Shown: positions 16,418 to 25,593 of the stretch, piece after piece
Position numbering within the stretch: the first letter of the stretch is position 1
Layout: each line of letters begins with the position of its first letter
From: Pseudochrobactrum asaccharolyticum
Lineage (GTDB): Bacteria; Pseudomonadota; Alphaproteobacteria; Rhizobiales; Rhizobiaceae
Direction: 5' to 3'
Length of the DNA: 64,000 bases
NCBI RefSeq assembly: GCF_003314995.1
Contig: NZ_QNRH01000004.1
Span: 416,768-480,767 of the forward strand
Notes under the pieces: generated by a model
Told to the model about the DNA's origin: nothing
Database searches by the model: none
What the model saw: the letters and a program-made list of their open reading frames with translations, nothing else
Made by a program: the position numbers and the translations under genes

Positions 16418-17947
16418 ATGTCTTTATTGAATCTCCAAAATCTTTCTCTTGTCCTGTCTGTTGATCTGTTTCGCAATTTGAGCCTCGTAGTAGGTGAGGG
16501 CGAGCGGCTTGGTGTGGTTGCCGCTAATGGTCGGGGTAAATCCAGCCTTATGCGTGTGATCAGCGGTGAGCTTGAGCCGACTGATGGTATGGTGACACGC
16601 GCCCGTGGTTTGAAAACTGGTGTGGTGCCGCAATATGTGCCGCAGGACTGGCTGGATATCACATTATATAATGTCGTGCTGGGTGGTCTGGATGAAGATG
16701 CGCAGATGCATGAGAGCTGGCGCGTTGATATTATACTCGATGATTTGAGTGTTCCGCAGGATATGCGCGACCGTGCAATGCGGCATCTGAGCGGCGGCTG
16801 GCAGCGCCTTGCACTGCTGGCGCGAACACAGATTGCCGAGCCTGATTTGTTACTGCTGGACGAGCCGACCAACCATCTGGATTTAGAGAAAATCGCCTTG
16901 CTGGAAGGCTGGCTGAATGATCTGCCACGATCAACGGCAGTGATTATGTGTAGTCATGACCGTGCTTTTCTCGATGCCGTGACCAAGCGCACATTGTTTT
17001 TGCGGCCGGAAAATTCGCAGATTTATGCGCTGCCTTATAGCCGTGCCCGCCTTGCTTTGGATGAGGCCGATGCTGCTGATGCCCGCCAATATCAGAAAGA
17101 TATGAAAACGGCACAACAATTGCGCAAACAGGCTGCAAAGCTCAATAATATCGGCATCAATTCGGGCAGTGATCTGCTGGTGGTGAAAACCAAGCAACTG
17201 AAAGACCGTGCGGAGAAACTCGAAGATGCAGCCAAGCCTGCGCATCTGGAGCGCTCTGCCGGTGTTATTAAGCTGGCAGGGCAGAGCAGTCATGCCCGTG
17301 CGCTGGTGGTGATTGACAATCTCGATGTGGTCACGCCGGATAGCCGCGTTTTGTATAAAACCGGCCGTTTATGGATCAATCCGGGGGATCGTATTGTTTT
17401 ACTTGGTGCCAATGGTACGGGCAAAACACGCCTGCTGACTATGGTGCGTAATGTGATTACGGGTGTTGAGCTGGAAAGTGCTGCGCTTAAAGCCACGCCG
17501 TCTCTGGTGCTGGGCTATAGTGATCAGGCATTGTCCGAGCTGAATGATAAATTTACGCCTCTGGAAACCATTATTCGGCGCTTTGATATCGGTGACCAGA
17601 AAGCCCGTTCGCTTCTGGCTGGTGCCGGTATGAATATTGATATGCAGGGTAAGGCGGTTGCGCATTTGTCCGGCGGGCAGAAAGCGCGGCTTGCCATGCT
17701 GGTACTGCGTCTGACGCATCCGAATTTCTATATTCTCGATGAGCCGACCAACCATCTGGATATTGAGGGCCAAGAGGCACTGGAAGCCGAATTGCTCAAT
17801 AGTGATGCCGCTTGTTTGCTGGTTTCTCACGATCGCAGTTTTGTGCGGAATACCGGCAATCGTTTCTGGCAGATTGTGAAGAACAAGCTGGTGGAAGTGG
17901 AAAGCCCTGAGCCGTTTTTTGAAGTAGCTGCACAGACCGCAGGCTGA
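16418..17947 (+). CDS. ABC-F family ATPase
   Basis: The 509-residue protein has two fused ABC ATPase domains and no membrane segment. Domain 1 has Walker A ANGRGKSS (36-43), signature LSGGWQR and Walker B LLLLDEPTNHLD. The linker (about 225-280) is a charged coiled coil with KQLRKQAAKLNN-like content. Domain 2 has Walker A GANGTGKTR, signature LSGGQKAR and YILDEPTNHLD, followed by VSHDRSFV. ABC-F proteins act on the ribosome, as translation factors or as target-protecting antibiotic resistance factors. The short linker and lack of a long C-terminal extension do not point to a specific subgroup. The Walker A of domain 1 has R where most have S or C. A His-rich leader peptide lies upstream, which is reminiscent of leader-controlled ABC-F resistance genes. 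Confidence 0.92.
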   Translation: MSLLNLQNLSLVLSVDLFRNLSLVVGEGERLGVVAANGRGKSSLMRVISGELEPTDGMVTRARGLKTGVVPQYVPQDWLDITLYNVVLGGLDEDAQMHESWRVDIILDDLSVPQDMRDRAMRHLSGGWQRLALLARTQIAEPDLLLLDEPTNHLDLEKIALLEGWLNDLPRSTAVIMCSHDRAFLDAVTKRTLFLRPENSQIYALPYSRARLALDEADAADARQYQKDMKTAQQLRKQAAKLNNIGINSGSDLLVVKTKQLKDRAEKLEDAAKPAHLERSAGVIKLAGQSSHARALVVIDNLDVVTPDSRVLYKTGRLWINPGDRIVLLGANGTGKTRLLTMVRNVITGVELESAALKATPSLVLGYSDQALSELNDKFTPLETIIRRFDIGDQKARSLLAGAGMNIDMQGKAVAHLSGGQKARLAMLVLRLTHPNFYILDEPTNHLDIEGQEALEAELLNSDAACLLVSHDRSFVRNTGNRFWQIVKNKLVEVESPEPFFEVAAQTAG

Positions 17948-17970
17948 CATAAACGCGTTTCGTTAAACAG

Positions 17971-18012
17971 GATACCGGCAGTGAATTTTCACGAAAATAC
18001 ACTGCCGGTATC
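17971..18012 (+). terminator. Hairpin downstream of the ABC-F gene
   Basis: A 13-bp perfect stem, GATACCGGCAGTG (17971-17983) with its complement (18000-18012), is followed by ATTCGTTTTC. It is probably a terminator despite the interrupted T-tract. Confidence 0.65.
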
Positions 18013-18236
18013 ATTCGTTTTCAAATGTGATGGTTTTTCAACCGAGTATAATCGATTTACTTTCACTTGCCTTGCTTTGTCTCTTGCAGGGAGAGCCCGA
18101 TTTTGACAAAAGATGGCGACCATGTCTGACAATCCCCTGTCATCATAATCGGCTACAGCAGTTTTGTATCCGTTGCGCAGAGATACCATACCGGATTGCA
18201 GGCATAACTTTCGATAACGAATTTAGGACTGTTTAA

Positions 18237-19226
18237 ATGGCCAATTCTGCAGATCAGACCCCGCAGGGTCTCGACCGTATTCTGACACTTGAGCTGGTTC
18301 GCGTGACCGAGCGCGCCGCTGTGGCTGCTGCCCGTCTGCGTGGCCGCGGTGATGAAAAAGCTGCGGATCAGGTTGCTGTTGATGCAATGCGTAAAGAGCT
18401 GAACCGTCTGCCGATCTCCGGTACTGTTGTTATCGGCGAAGGTGAACGCGACGAAGCGCCGATGCTCTATATCGGTGAAGAAGTTGGTACTCGTAACGGT
18501 CCTGAAGTTGACATCGCGCTCGACCCGCTGGAAGGCACCACCATCTGTGCCAAAAACCTGCCAAACTCTCTGGCTGTTGTTGCGATTGCTGAAAAAGGCA
18601 ACCTGCTTTACGCACCAGATGTTTACATGCAGAAAATTGCTGTTGGTCCGGGCTACCCGCGCGGCGTTGTGGATATTGATGCTTCCGCCACTGAAAACCT
18701 CCACGCTCTGGCCAAAGCCAAAGGCGTTAAGGTCAATGAAATCACTGCCTGCATCATGGATCGTCCGCGTCACGCACGCCTGATCGAAGAAGTACGCGCA
18801 ACCGGCGCTGCTATTCGTCTGATCGGTGATGGTGACGTTGCCGGTGTTATGCACACCACCAATCCTGATGAAACCGGCATCGATATTTATATCGGTATCG
18901 GCGGCGCACCTGAAGGCGTTCTCGCAGCTGCTGCTCTGCGCTGCATTGGCGGTCAGATGCAGGGTCGTCTGCAGTTCAATTCAGATGAACAGATCGCCCG
19001 CGCTCTGAAGATGGGCATTACAGACCCGAACAAGGTCTACCTGATGGAAGAAATGGCGAAAGGTGACGTTCTGTTTGCAGCCACCGGTGTAACCGATGGT
19101 AACATGCTCTCCGGCGTTAAATTTGCCCGCGACTACATCCAGACCCACACCATCGTCATGCGTGCCCAGTCCCAGACTGTGCGTGAGATTAAGGCGCGTC
19201 ATCAGGACCTGTCCAAGTTCTCGTAA
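18237..19226 (+). CDS. glpX: Class II fructose-1,6-bisphosphatase
   Basis: The 329-residue enzyme hydrolyses fructose-1,6-bisphosphate in gluconeogenesis. Visible motifs of the GlpX family include VVIGEGERDEAPMLYIGEEVG, the metal and phosphate site DPLEGTT, MDRPRHARLIEEVR, LIGDGDVAGVM, and IGIGGAPEGVLAAAALR. The length and order match GlpX rather than class I enzymes. The start follows a short AGGA. Hairpins follow the gene. In alphaproteobacteria it often lies near hom and recJ, as here. Confidence 0.96.
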   Translation: MANSADQTPQGLDRILTLELVRVTERAAVAAARLRGRGDEKAADQVAVDAMRKELNRLPISGTVVIGEGERDEAPMLYIGEEVGTRNGPEVDIALDPLEGTTICAKNLPNSLAVVAIAEKGNLLYAPDVYMQKIAVGPGYPRGVVDIDASATENLHALAKAKGVKVNEITACIMDRPRHARLIEEVRATGAAIRLIGDGDVAGVMHTTNPDETGIDIYIGIGGAPEGVLAAAALRCIGGQMQGRLQFNSDEQIARALKMGITDPNKVYLMEEMAKGDVLFAATGVTDGNMLSGVKFARDYIQTHTIVMRAQSQTVREIKARHQDLSKFS

Positions 19227-19283
19227 AAATCGCCAGCTTGGTCTGCAAATGGCGTCTGTCTCGAAATCCGGTGCTCACGTACA

Positions 19284-19325
19284 CACGGCAACGCACGTCC
19301 TATTGGACGTGCAAAGTATGCCGTG
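19284..19325 (+). terminator. Two-tier hairpin after glpX
   Basis: An inner stem GCACGTCC-TATT-GGACGTGC (19293-19312) is extended by CACGGCA (19284-19290) and TGCCGTG (19319-19325). It is followed by ACTTTT. It may end glpX transcripts. Confidence 0.5.
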
Positions 19326-19336
19326 ACTTTTAGATG

Positions 19337-19381
19337 CTGCATAATCTTATCTTTCATCTGTAAGATGAAAGGATTATGCAG
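19337..19381. repeat. Long imperfect palindrome between glpX and recJ
   Basis: Outer arms CTGCATAATC and GATTATGCAG surround inner arms CTTTCATCT and AGATGAAAG with a GTA loop. It has no T-tract. The function is unknown. Confidence 0.5.
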
Positions 19382-19510
19382 AAGTACGCTCCGCTCCGGT
19401 TCCAAAACAGCCACCATTTTCGCCGCAACCTGACGGTTTTTAACCTCGGCGCTAGATTGCCTGCTACGGCAGAGTCCAGACAGTGGCACGACAATTAAAT
19501 TCTGCTATAA

Positions 19511-19542
19511 GGCGACATTGAAAAATGTCGCCTTTTGCTTTT
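19511..19542 (+). terminator. Intrinsic terminator upstream of recJ
   Basis: Stem GGCGACATT (19511-19519) with AATGTCGCC (19524-19532) is followed by TTTTGCTTTTG. It lies 36 bases before the recJ start and must end a transcript from upstream (glpX readthrough or an intergenic RNA), or attenuate recJ. Confidence 0.75.
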
Positions 19543-19577
19543 GTAATACACGAATATACTGAACAGGAGTTGCCCGC

Positions 19578-21386
19578 GTGGATATGAGTGAGCGTTTGTT
19601 TCTCGGAATACGTTCTTCTGCAACGGGCATGAAATGGGTTGATCGTTTAGGTCTGCGTGAAGCCAATACCGCCCTCGCTATCGCCCAGAATTACGGCATC
19701 CCTGATCTGGTTTCCCGCGTTATGGCCGGTCGTGGCGTTGGTCTTGAAGCCGCCGAAGAATTTCTCAATCCGAGCATCCGCTCCCTGATGCCTGATCCGC
19801 TTACTCTGACAGATATGAAACAGGCCGCGGTACGTATCGCCGATGCAATTCAGCGCCGTGAGAATGTAGCCATTTTCGGTGACTATGACGTCGATGGTGC
19901 CTGTTCTTCAGCACTCCTGTCACGTTTTCTCACTGCCTATGGCATTAAAAATCTGATCTACATTCCGGATCGTATCTTTGAAGGTTACGGCCCTAATCCC
20001 GACGCGATGCGCGAGCTGGTCACGAAGGGGGCTTCTCTGATCGTGACTGTGGATTGCGGCACCAACAGTGCTGTCTCAATCACGGCTGCAAAAGATGCCG
20101 GTGCCGATGTTGTGGTGCTGGATCACCACCAGCTTGGCGGTGCCTTGCCGGAAGATGCTGCGGCGATTGTTAACCCGAACCGCGAGGATGATATTTCAGG
20201 GCAGGGACATCTCTGTGCTGCCGGTGTTGTTTTTATGACCTTGGTGCAGGTGGCGCGGGAATTGCGCGAGCGGGGTATTAAAGCGCCCAATGGCACGCCG
20301 GATTTGCTGGGCTATCTTGATCTGGTAGGTTTGGCCACAGTTTGTGATGTGGTGCCGCTGATTGGCGTGAACCGCGCTTTTGTGGTCAAAGGTTTGCTTG
20401 CCGCCCGCAATCAGAGCAATGCAGGGCTGGCGGCTTTGGCGCGGGTTTCACGTATCGGTGAGCCGCTTAATAGTTTCCATTTCGGTTTTCTCATCGGCCC
20501 CCGCATCAATGCCGGCGGGCGTATCGGCAATGCTGCTTTGGGTAGCCGGTTGCTGACATTGGACGACCCTGTTGAAGCCAATACCATTGCAGAAGAGCTG
20601 GACAGGCTGAATGCCGAACGTCAGGCGATGGAAGCGATCATGCTGCAACAGGCAGAAGCTGAAGCTTTTGCTGAGCTTTCCGGTAAGTCAGGGCCAGCCG
20701 TGCTGGTCACCGCGAATGAAGAATGGCATCCGGGTATTGTCGGTCTGCTGGCCTCCCGTCTGAAGGATAAAGCCAAGCGGCCGGTCTTCGCCATTGCTTT
20801 CAATGCCAATGGTGTGGGCACCGGTTCCGGACGCTCAATCAGCGGTTTTGATCTTGGCAAGCTGGTGCGCAAAGCCGTTGAGCAGGGGCTGCTGGTTAAA
20901 GGCGGTGGCCATGCTATGGCGGCGGGTATCACGGTGGAGAAATCCAAACTTGGTGCTTTGCGGGCATTTTTTGAAGAACAGGCCGCCGAGCAGGTGGACG
21001 AGTTGCGCTCCGAGCAAAGTCTGGCGATTGACGGTGCTGTTTCTGCCACCGGTGCGACCGTTGCATTATATAATGCACTGGAAAAAGCAGGGCCTTATGG
21101 TGCCGGTCATGTGCAGCCATTGTTGGCATTGCCGAACCATACGATCGCCGATGTGCGTACTGTTGGTCGCGACCATGTTAAAGTCGCGCTGAAGGGGCTG
21201 GATGGCAAACGTGTGGACGGCATTGCCTTCCGTGCTGCTGATAGTGATCTGGGGCGTTTCCTGTTCGATCAGGCCGGTCATATGGTGCATATCGCCGGCC
21301 ATTTATCGCTCAATCACTGGAATGGTTCAGTCTCAACCCAAATCCGTATTGTGGATGCTGCGAAAGTTGATCTCTCGCGCCAGTAA
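19578..21386 (+). CDS. recJ: Single-stranded-DNA exonuclease RecJ
   Basis: The 602-residue 5'-3' ssDNA exonuclease of the DHH family acts in recombination and mismatch repair. DHH motifs are FGDYDVDGACSSALL (motif I), VDCGTN (II), VVLDHHQLGG (III, DHH) and LATVCDVVPL (IV). The DHHA1 domain has GRSISGFDLGKLVRK and KGGGHAMAAG, and a C-terminal OB-like domain follows. The start is GTG at 19578, 9 bases after AGGAG; an ATG two codons later is too far from that site. The gene end is convergent with a glyoxalase gene. Confidence 0.96.
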   Translation: MDMSERLFLGIRSSATGMKWVDRLGLREANTALAIAQNYGIPDLVSRVMAGRGVGLEAAEEFLNPSIRSLMPDPLTLTDMKQAAVRIADAIQRRENVAIFGDYDVDGACSSALLSRFLTAYGIKNLIYIPDRIFEGYGPNPDAMRELVTKGASLIVTVDCGTNSAVSITAAKDAGADVVVLDHHQLGGALPEDAAAIVNPNREDDISGQGHLCAAGVVFMTLVQVARELRERGIKAPNGTPDLLGYLDLVGLATVCDVVPLIGVNRAFVVKGLLAARNQSNAGLAALARVSRIGEPLNSFHFGFLIGPRINAGGRIGNAALGSRLLTLDDPVEANTIAEELDRLNAERQAMEAIMLQQAEAEAFAELSGKSGPAVLVTANEEWHPGIVGLLASRLKDKAKRPVFAIAFNANGVGTGSGRSISGFDLGKLVRKAVEQGLLVKGGGHAMAAGITVEKSKLGALRAFFEEQAAEQVDELRSEQSLAIDGAVSATGATVALYNALEKAGPYGAGHVQPLLALPNHTIADVRTVGRDHVKVALKGLDGKRVDGIAFRAADSDLGRFLFDQAGHMVHIAGHLSLNHWNGSVSTQIRIVDAAKVDLSRQ

Positions 21387-21422
21387 GATAGCTTACCAGC
21401 TATAGTCTGTTTTGATGTCAGC

Positions 21423-21863
21423 TCACCAGCTTCCGGTATTTTCCATGGATGCCCATGGTTCTTGTGGTGCGAGTTTTTCACCCTTTTGCAGGATCTCAAT
21501 GGAAATGCCGTCCGGTGATTTAACAAAAGCCATGCGGCCGTCACGTGGCGGACGGTTGATGGTGACGCCTTTGTCTTTCAGGTTCTGGCAGAAGTCATAA
21601 ATATTATCGACCTCATAGGCGAGATGCCCGAAATTGCGACCGCCGCTATAGGTTTCCGCATCCCAGTTATAGGTCAATTCCAGTTCCGGTGCGCGGTTGG
21701 TTTCGACATTTTCCTGATCCTGCGATGCGCTGAGGAAAATCAGGGTAAAGCGTCCTTGTTCGCTTTCCGTGCGGCGGGTTTCAACCAGTCCGAATTTATT
21801 GACATAAAAATCCAGGGCTTCATCGATATCGCGGATACGAACCATTGTGTGCAAATAGCGCAT
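21423..21863 (-). CDS. gloA: VOC-family lactoylglutathione lyase-like protein
   Basis: The 146-residue product opens MRYLHTMVRIRDIDEALDFYV, the glyoxalase I signature, with metal ligands in place: H5, E in ELELTYNW, H in NFGHLAYEV and E in ISIEILQKG. It detoxifies methylglycal-type oxoaldehydes (methylglyoxal with glutathione) in the cytosol. The length is slightly above the usual 130-135 through a C-terminal tail (PQEPWASMENTGSW). It converges with recJ and diverges from a cold-shock gene. Confidence 0.92.
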   Translation of the reverse strand: MRYLHTMVRIRDIDEALDFYVNKFGLVETRRTESEQGRFTLIFLSASQDQENVETNRAPELELTYNWDAETYSGGRNFGHLAYEVDNIYDFCQNLKDKGVTINRPPRDGRMAFVKSPDGISIEILQKGEKLAPQEPWASMENTGSW

Positions 21864-22087
21864 GTATTGCTCCTCTGTGACCTGATTCCTGTTTGTTGTA
21901 ACAGGTCTTGGCTAAGAAACAGGTCAGAACGCAAATGGTTCATCACTATTTTGCGGTAACACTCATAAAGTCTGTGATCGAAACAGGAATAATGAAACTT
22001 TGCTCTTGCCGGATACGGTTAAGGAAGTGTTATCTTGGAGACGAGAATCAACCTGATTTGCCTTGCAGATGAAAGGAGGAGAGTGCC

Positions 22088-22669
22088 ATGACCGACAAGT
22101 CTTTGTCCCGTGAGTTTGTGGACGGTGCCAACTCCGCTGATAGCGCAACGGATATTGTTGAAATTTCCGGGGTTATTAAATGGTTCGATGTAGCCAAGGG
22201 CTACGGCTTTGTCGTTCCTGATCAGGAGGGCTACGGCGATATTCTGGTTCACGTAACAATTCTGCGCCGAGACGGTTTCCAAACGGCACAGGAAGGCGCA
22301 CGTGTTGTCTGTGAAATTCGCCGCGGTGAGCGCGGCTGGCAGTGTTTCCGTGTCGTTGCGCTTGATCTGTCGACTGTTGCGCATCCTTCGACTTTGCCGC
22401 CAGCACGGACCCATGTGGTTGTTACCCCGTCGAGCGGTCTGGAACGTGCCATTGTGAAGTGGTTTAACCGCACCAAAGGCTTTGGTTTCCTGAGCCGTGG
22501 TGAGGGGACTGAAGATATTTTTGTGCATATGGAAACGCTGCGCCGTTTCGGTATGATGGAATTGCGTCCGGGACAGGTGGTTCTGGTGCGTTTTGGTGAT
22601 GGTGATAAAGGCCTGATGGCTGCGGAAATCCATCCGGATATTGGTTCGCCTTTTACAAATCCTCATTAA
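22088..22669 (+). CDS. Tandem cold-shock-domain protein
   Basis: The 193-residue protein carries two cold-shock domains. The first (about 25-90) has [18 protein letters not shown] and [13 protein letters not shown]; the second (about 120-185) has [20 protein letters not shown] and [13 protein letters not shown]. Both retain RNP1-like aromatic residues for binding single-stranded nucleic acid; RNP2 is VHV in the first and VHM in the second. Double-CSD proteins of this sort are common in rhizobia. A very strong ribosome site (AAAGGAGGAG) precedes the ATG. It is probably an RNA chaperone; whether cold-induced cannot be told. Confidence 0.92.
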   Translation: MTDKSLSREFVDGANSADSATDIVEISGVIKWFDVAKGYGFVVPDQEGYGDILVHVTILRRDGFQTAQEGARVVCEIRRGERGWQCFRVVALDLSTVAHPSTLPPARTHVVVTPSSGLERAIVKWFNRTKGFGFLSRGEGTEDIFVHMETLRRFGMMELRPGQVVLVRFGDGDKGLMAAEIHPDIGSPFTNPH

Positions 22670-22670
22670 G

Positions 22671-22696
22671 AAAACCGGTCACTGACCGGTTTTTTC
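22671..22696 (+). terminator. Terminator of the cold-shock gene
   Basis: Stem AAAACCGGTC with GACCGGTTTT, 3-base loop, then T residues. Confidence 0.9.
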
Positions 22697-22760
22697 ATAT
22701 GTGCTATCATGTACTGCACCTCTAATTTCTCTAAACTCGTTTTGAAGTATGGTTTGCCCG

Positions 22761-23243
22761 ATGAAACAGTGGTTTGCTTTTGTTGTTTTTATTGCAGCTC
22801 TTATAACCGGCAGTGTGTCTGTCTCCGCGCAGGAAGCGCCGATGCAGCTTGCTGTGGATGCGCAAGGATTAAAAATACAAACGGCTGCGGGTGAGAATAA
22901 TTTTGCGCTGGAAATTGCCGATACTGATCAAAGTCGTAGCACAGGGCTGATGTATCGCACGGATTTTCCTGCTGATCGGGCAATGATTTTTGTTTTCGGT
23001 GAAGAGCGTCCCGTAATGATGTGGATGGCTAATACGCCGCTGCCACTGGATATGCTGTTTGTGCGTAAGGACGGCACCATCGCCCACATTGCTGAAAATA
23101 CAAAGCCTTTTTCAAAAGATATTGTTTCTTCCGGTGCGCCGGTGGCTTTTGTCATCGAAGTGAACGCGGGCATTGCTGAGAAAGAAGGCATCAAGGCTGG
23201 CGATAAGGTGCAGCACCGGATAATATGCGGGCAATGTAAGTAA
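22761..23243 (+). CDS. DUF192 family exported protein
   Basis: The 160-residue product starts MKQWFAFVVFIAAL, a Sec signal peptide with cleavage near SVSAQE. The DUF192 domain shows FALEIADTDQSRSTGLMYRTDFP, MIFVFGEERPVMMWMANTPLPLDMLFV and the C-terminal AFVIEVNAGIAEKEGIKAGD. The family is widespread and of unknown function; it is likely periplasmic. An upstream in-frame ATG at 22749 would add four residues. It is followed on the same strand by an alpha/beta hydrolase (54-bp gap), a frequent neighbour in alphaproteobacteria. Confidence 0.88.
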   Translation: MKQWFAFVVFIAALITGSVSVSAQEAPMQLAVDAQGLKIQTAAGENNFALEIADTDQSRSTGLMYRTDFPADRAMIFVFGEERPVMMWMANTPLPLDMLFVRKDGTIAHIAENTKPFSKDIVSSGAPVAFVIEVNAGIAEKEGIKAGDKVQHRIICGQCK

Positions 23244-23297
23244 TATGAGTCCTGCCTGAGGGTAGGGCGAGCTGGAATAAGATTGCGGAAGTGAACT

Positions 23298-24077
23298 ATG
23301 GTCGTGAATGTGAATGAAGTCCGTTATTTCGAACATGACGGATTAAAACTGGCTTATCGTGATGAAGGACAAGGTGAGCCGATTTTGCTGATCCACGGTT
23401 TTGCTTCCTCCGGTATGGTCAACTGGCTTAATCCGGGCTGGATCAAAACACTGACCGATGCAGGTTATCGTGCTATTGCGATTGATAATCGTGGCCATGG
23501 CCGTTCCGATAAGCCGCATGACCGTGAACTTTACTACCCGTCATTAATGGCTGCTGATGCTGTTGCACTGCTGGATCATCTGAATATCGAAAAAGCTCAT
23601 GTGATGGGGTATTCGATGGGCGCGCGCATCAGTGCATTTGCGGCGCTGGAACATCCGACACGCGTGCATAGTCTGGTATTTGGTGGTCTGGGGATAGGCA
23701 TGGTTACCGGTGCCGGTGACTGGGATCCGATCTATGAAGCGCTGCTGGCGGAAGATGTGGACAGTGTTACCCATCCGCGCGGCCTGATGTTCCGTAAATT
23801 TGCCGATCAGACCAAGAGCGATCGTTTTGCACTGGCTGCCTGTGTTATTACCTCTAAAGAACTTATTCCGGCGCAGGCGATGGGCATGATCAGCCAGCCG
23901 GCATTGGTGGCTGTCGGTACAAAAGACGATATTGCGGGTGACGCGCAGGAGCTGGCTGATTTAATGCCAAATGCATCCGCCGTGGATATTCCTGATCGCG
24001 ATCATATGTTGGCTGTCGGTGATAAAGTCTACAAGCAGGCGGTTCTGGAGTTTTTGAAAGAACATCCTATCGTTTGA
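23298..24077 (+). CDS. Alpha/beta hydrolase
   Basis: The 259-residue product has the alpha/beta hydrolase order: LLIHGFASSGMVNW (oxyanion HG), DNRGHGRSDKP, nucleophile elbow GYSMGAR (catalytic Ser), VGTKDDIAGD (acid) and RDHMLAVG (His). No signal peptide is visible. The substrate is unknown; candidates are esters or lactones. It follows the DUF192 gene and may share its transcript. Confidence 0.88.
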   Translation: MVVNVNEVRYFEHDGLKLAYRDEGQGEPILLIHGFASSGMVNWLNPGWIKTLTDAGYRAIAIDNRGHGRSDKPHDRELYYPSLMAADAVALLDHLNIEKAHVMGYSMGARISAFAALEHPTRVHSLVFGGLGIGMVTGAGDWDPIYEALLAEDVDSVTHPRGLMFRKFADQTKSDRFALAACVITSKELIPAQAMGMISQPALVAVGTKDDIAGDAQELADLMPNASAVDIPDRDHMLAVGDKVYKQAVLEFLKEHPIV

Positions 24078-24253
24078 TGTTTGTCTGGTGAGGAAATTCC
24101 ATACAAGGGCGACAGAGGTATTTTCATCTCTTGCAATGAGGGGTAGACTTCCCAGATAAAGGCTCAGGTGAAGGCGATGACGGTTTTTCTGTCTGCCGTG
24201 ATTTGAGTTTGAAGATATCTGCGTTGAAAGAGATGCAAAGCAGGAGGCATGTT

Positions 24254-25078
24254 ATGGCCGCACAAAATTCTCTGCCGGTAAGCAAGATCGTTGATCATAT
24301 GGATCCGATCTGGCATTCGGTGCGTGCTGAAGCGGAAGCTGCGGCATTGAAAGAGCCTTTGCTGGCTGCATTTCTTTATTCCACCGTGCTTAATCAGGAT
24401 AGTCTGGAAGATGTGGTCATGCATCGCATTTCCGAGCGTCTTGGTCATGCGGATGTTGCGGCTGATTTGCTGCGCCAGACCTTCGTTGCTATGCGCGATG
24501 CCTCGCCGGAATGGTCACAGACACTGCGTATTGATTTGCAGGCAGTTTATGACCGCGATCCGGCTGCAAGCCGTTTTCTTGACCCGCTGCTTTATATGAA
24601 GGGCTTTCACGCTATTCAGACCCACCGTCTAGCACATTGGCTGTGGAAGGACGGGCGTAAGGATTTCGCTTATTATCTGCAGAGCCGCTCTTCTTCAATC
24701 TTCCAGACGGATATTCATCCGGCTGCAAAGTTTGGCAGCGGTATCTTTCTCGATCATGCAACAGGGCTGGTTGTTGGTGAGACAGCGCAGATCAGCGATG
24801 ATGTGTCGATCCTGCATGAGGTGACACTGGGCGGCACCGGTAAGGCTGGTGGTGACCGTCATCCGAAGATCGGTCGCGGCGTGCTGATCGGTGCCGGTGC
24901 AAAAATTCTCGGCAATATCACCGTTGGCGAATGCTCAAAAATTGCTGCCGGTTCTGTTGTTGTGAAAGCCGTACCGGATAATGTCACGGTTGCCGGTGTT
25001 CCGGCGAAAGTGATTGGTGGCTGCGAATGTGCAGAGCCGTCGCGTGCTATGGATCAGCTGATCAGCGCAGCCGAGTAA
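24254..25078 (+). CDS. cysE: Serine O-acetyltransferase
   Basis: The 274-residue enzyme makes O-acetylserine from serine and acetyl-CoA, the first step of cysteine synthesis. An N-terminal helical domain (DPIWHSVRAEAEAAALKEP, then YMKGFHAIQTHRLAHWLW) precedes the left-handed beta-helix. The helix carries GSGIFLDHATGLVVGETAQI (catalytic D and H), LHEVTLGGTGK and PKIGRGVLIGAGAKILG. The ATG at 24254, 7 bases after AGGAGG, is preferred to ATGs at 24203 and 24233. A small DUF3126 gene follows. Confidence 0.96.
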   Translation: MAAQNSLPVSKIVDHMDPIWHSVRAEAEAAALKEPLLAAFLYSTVLNQDSLEDVVMHRISERLGHADVAADLLRQTFVAMRDASPEWSQTLRIDLQAVYDRDPAASRFLDPLLYMKGFHAIQTHRLAHWLWKDGRKDFAYYLQSRSSSIFQTDIHPAAKFGSGIFLDHATGLVVGETAQISDDVSILHEVTLGGTGKAGGDRHPKIGRGVLIGAGAKILGNITVGECSKIAAGSVVVKAVPDNVTVAGVPAKVIGGCECAEPSRAMDQLISAAE

Positions 25079-25161
25079 TACACAGGCGACATGTTGCCCC
25101 TTTACTTATCGGGCGCAGAGGCGCATGAGACAGCCCGTAAAAATGAAACAGGAGAATCCGT

Positions 25162-25374
25162 TTGAAACCCGAAGAAATTAAGAAACTGGACGCCTATTTC
25201 AAGCGGACTTTTGACAATCAGGGCCTCGCTGTTAAGGCGCGTCCACGTAAGGATGACTCCTGCGAGGTTTTCCTTGATGATGAATTCCTTGGCCTGATCT
25301 ATAAGGATGAAGACGAAGGCGAACTGTCTTACAACTTCTCCATGGCCATCCTGGATATCGATCTGGAAGGCTGA
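25162..25374 (+). CDS. DUF3126 family protein
   Basis: The 70-residue acidic protein starts with TTG at 25162, preceded by CAGGAG. It reads MKPEEIKKLDAYFKRTF, then VFLDDEFLGLIYKDEDEGELSYNFSMAIL. The family is confined mostly to alphaproteobacteria and usually lies next to cysE, as here. The function is unknown, but the linkage suggests sulfur or cysteine metabolism. A terminator follows. Confidence 0.85.
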   Translation: MKPEEIKKLDAYFKRTFDNQGLAVKARPRKDDSCEVFLDDEFLGLIYKDEDEGELSYNFSMAILDIDLEG

Positions 25375-25429
25375 TAGATTTTATTTGTATCTTTTGAAGA
25401 TATAAATTTATCAGTAAAAATAAATATTT

Positions 25430-25484
25430 ATGGCGGTTTGTGCGTGAAGAGATTCACATTTACAAGCCGCCATTTTTTATTTTC
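25430..25484 (+). terminator. Terminator after the cysE-DUF3126 pair
   Basis: Outer stem TGGCGGTTTGT with ACAAGCCGCCA (one G-U pair) and inner GTGAA-GAGA-TTCAC precede a TTTTTTATTTT tract. Confidence 0.9.
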
Positions 25485-25504
25485 ACCTGAAACTGGCTTG
25501 TCAA

Positions 25505-25521
25505 ATGTTATTGTATAACAT
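25505..25521 (+). promoter_or_regulatory. Zur box upstream of the CobW-type GTPase
   Basis: ATGTTAT-TGT-ATAACAT is a perfect 7-3-7 palindrome that fits the Zur operator core (ATGTTAT-ANT-ATAACAT). It lies 72 bases before the start codon. Zur represses zinc-uptake and zinc-sparing genes when zinc is plentiful, so the downstream gene should be induced by zinc starvation. Confidence 0.75.
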
Positions 25522-25593
25522 ATCAATCTTGACGCTTTTTAAAATGCAGGCGGCGTCACAGCTGTCTGCAGTTTTTGCTATTCAGGAGATGTT

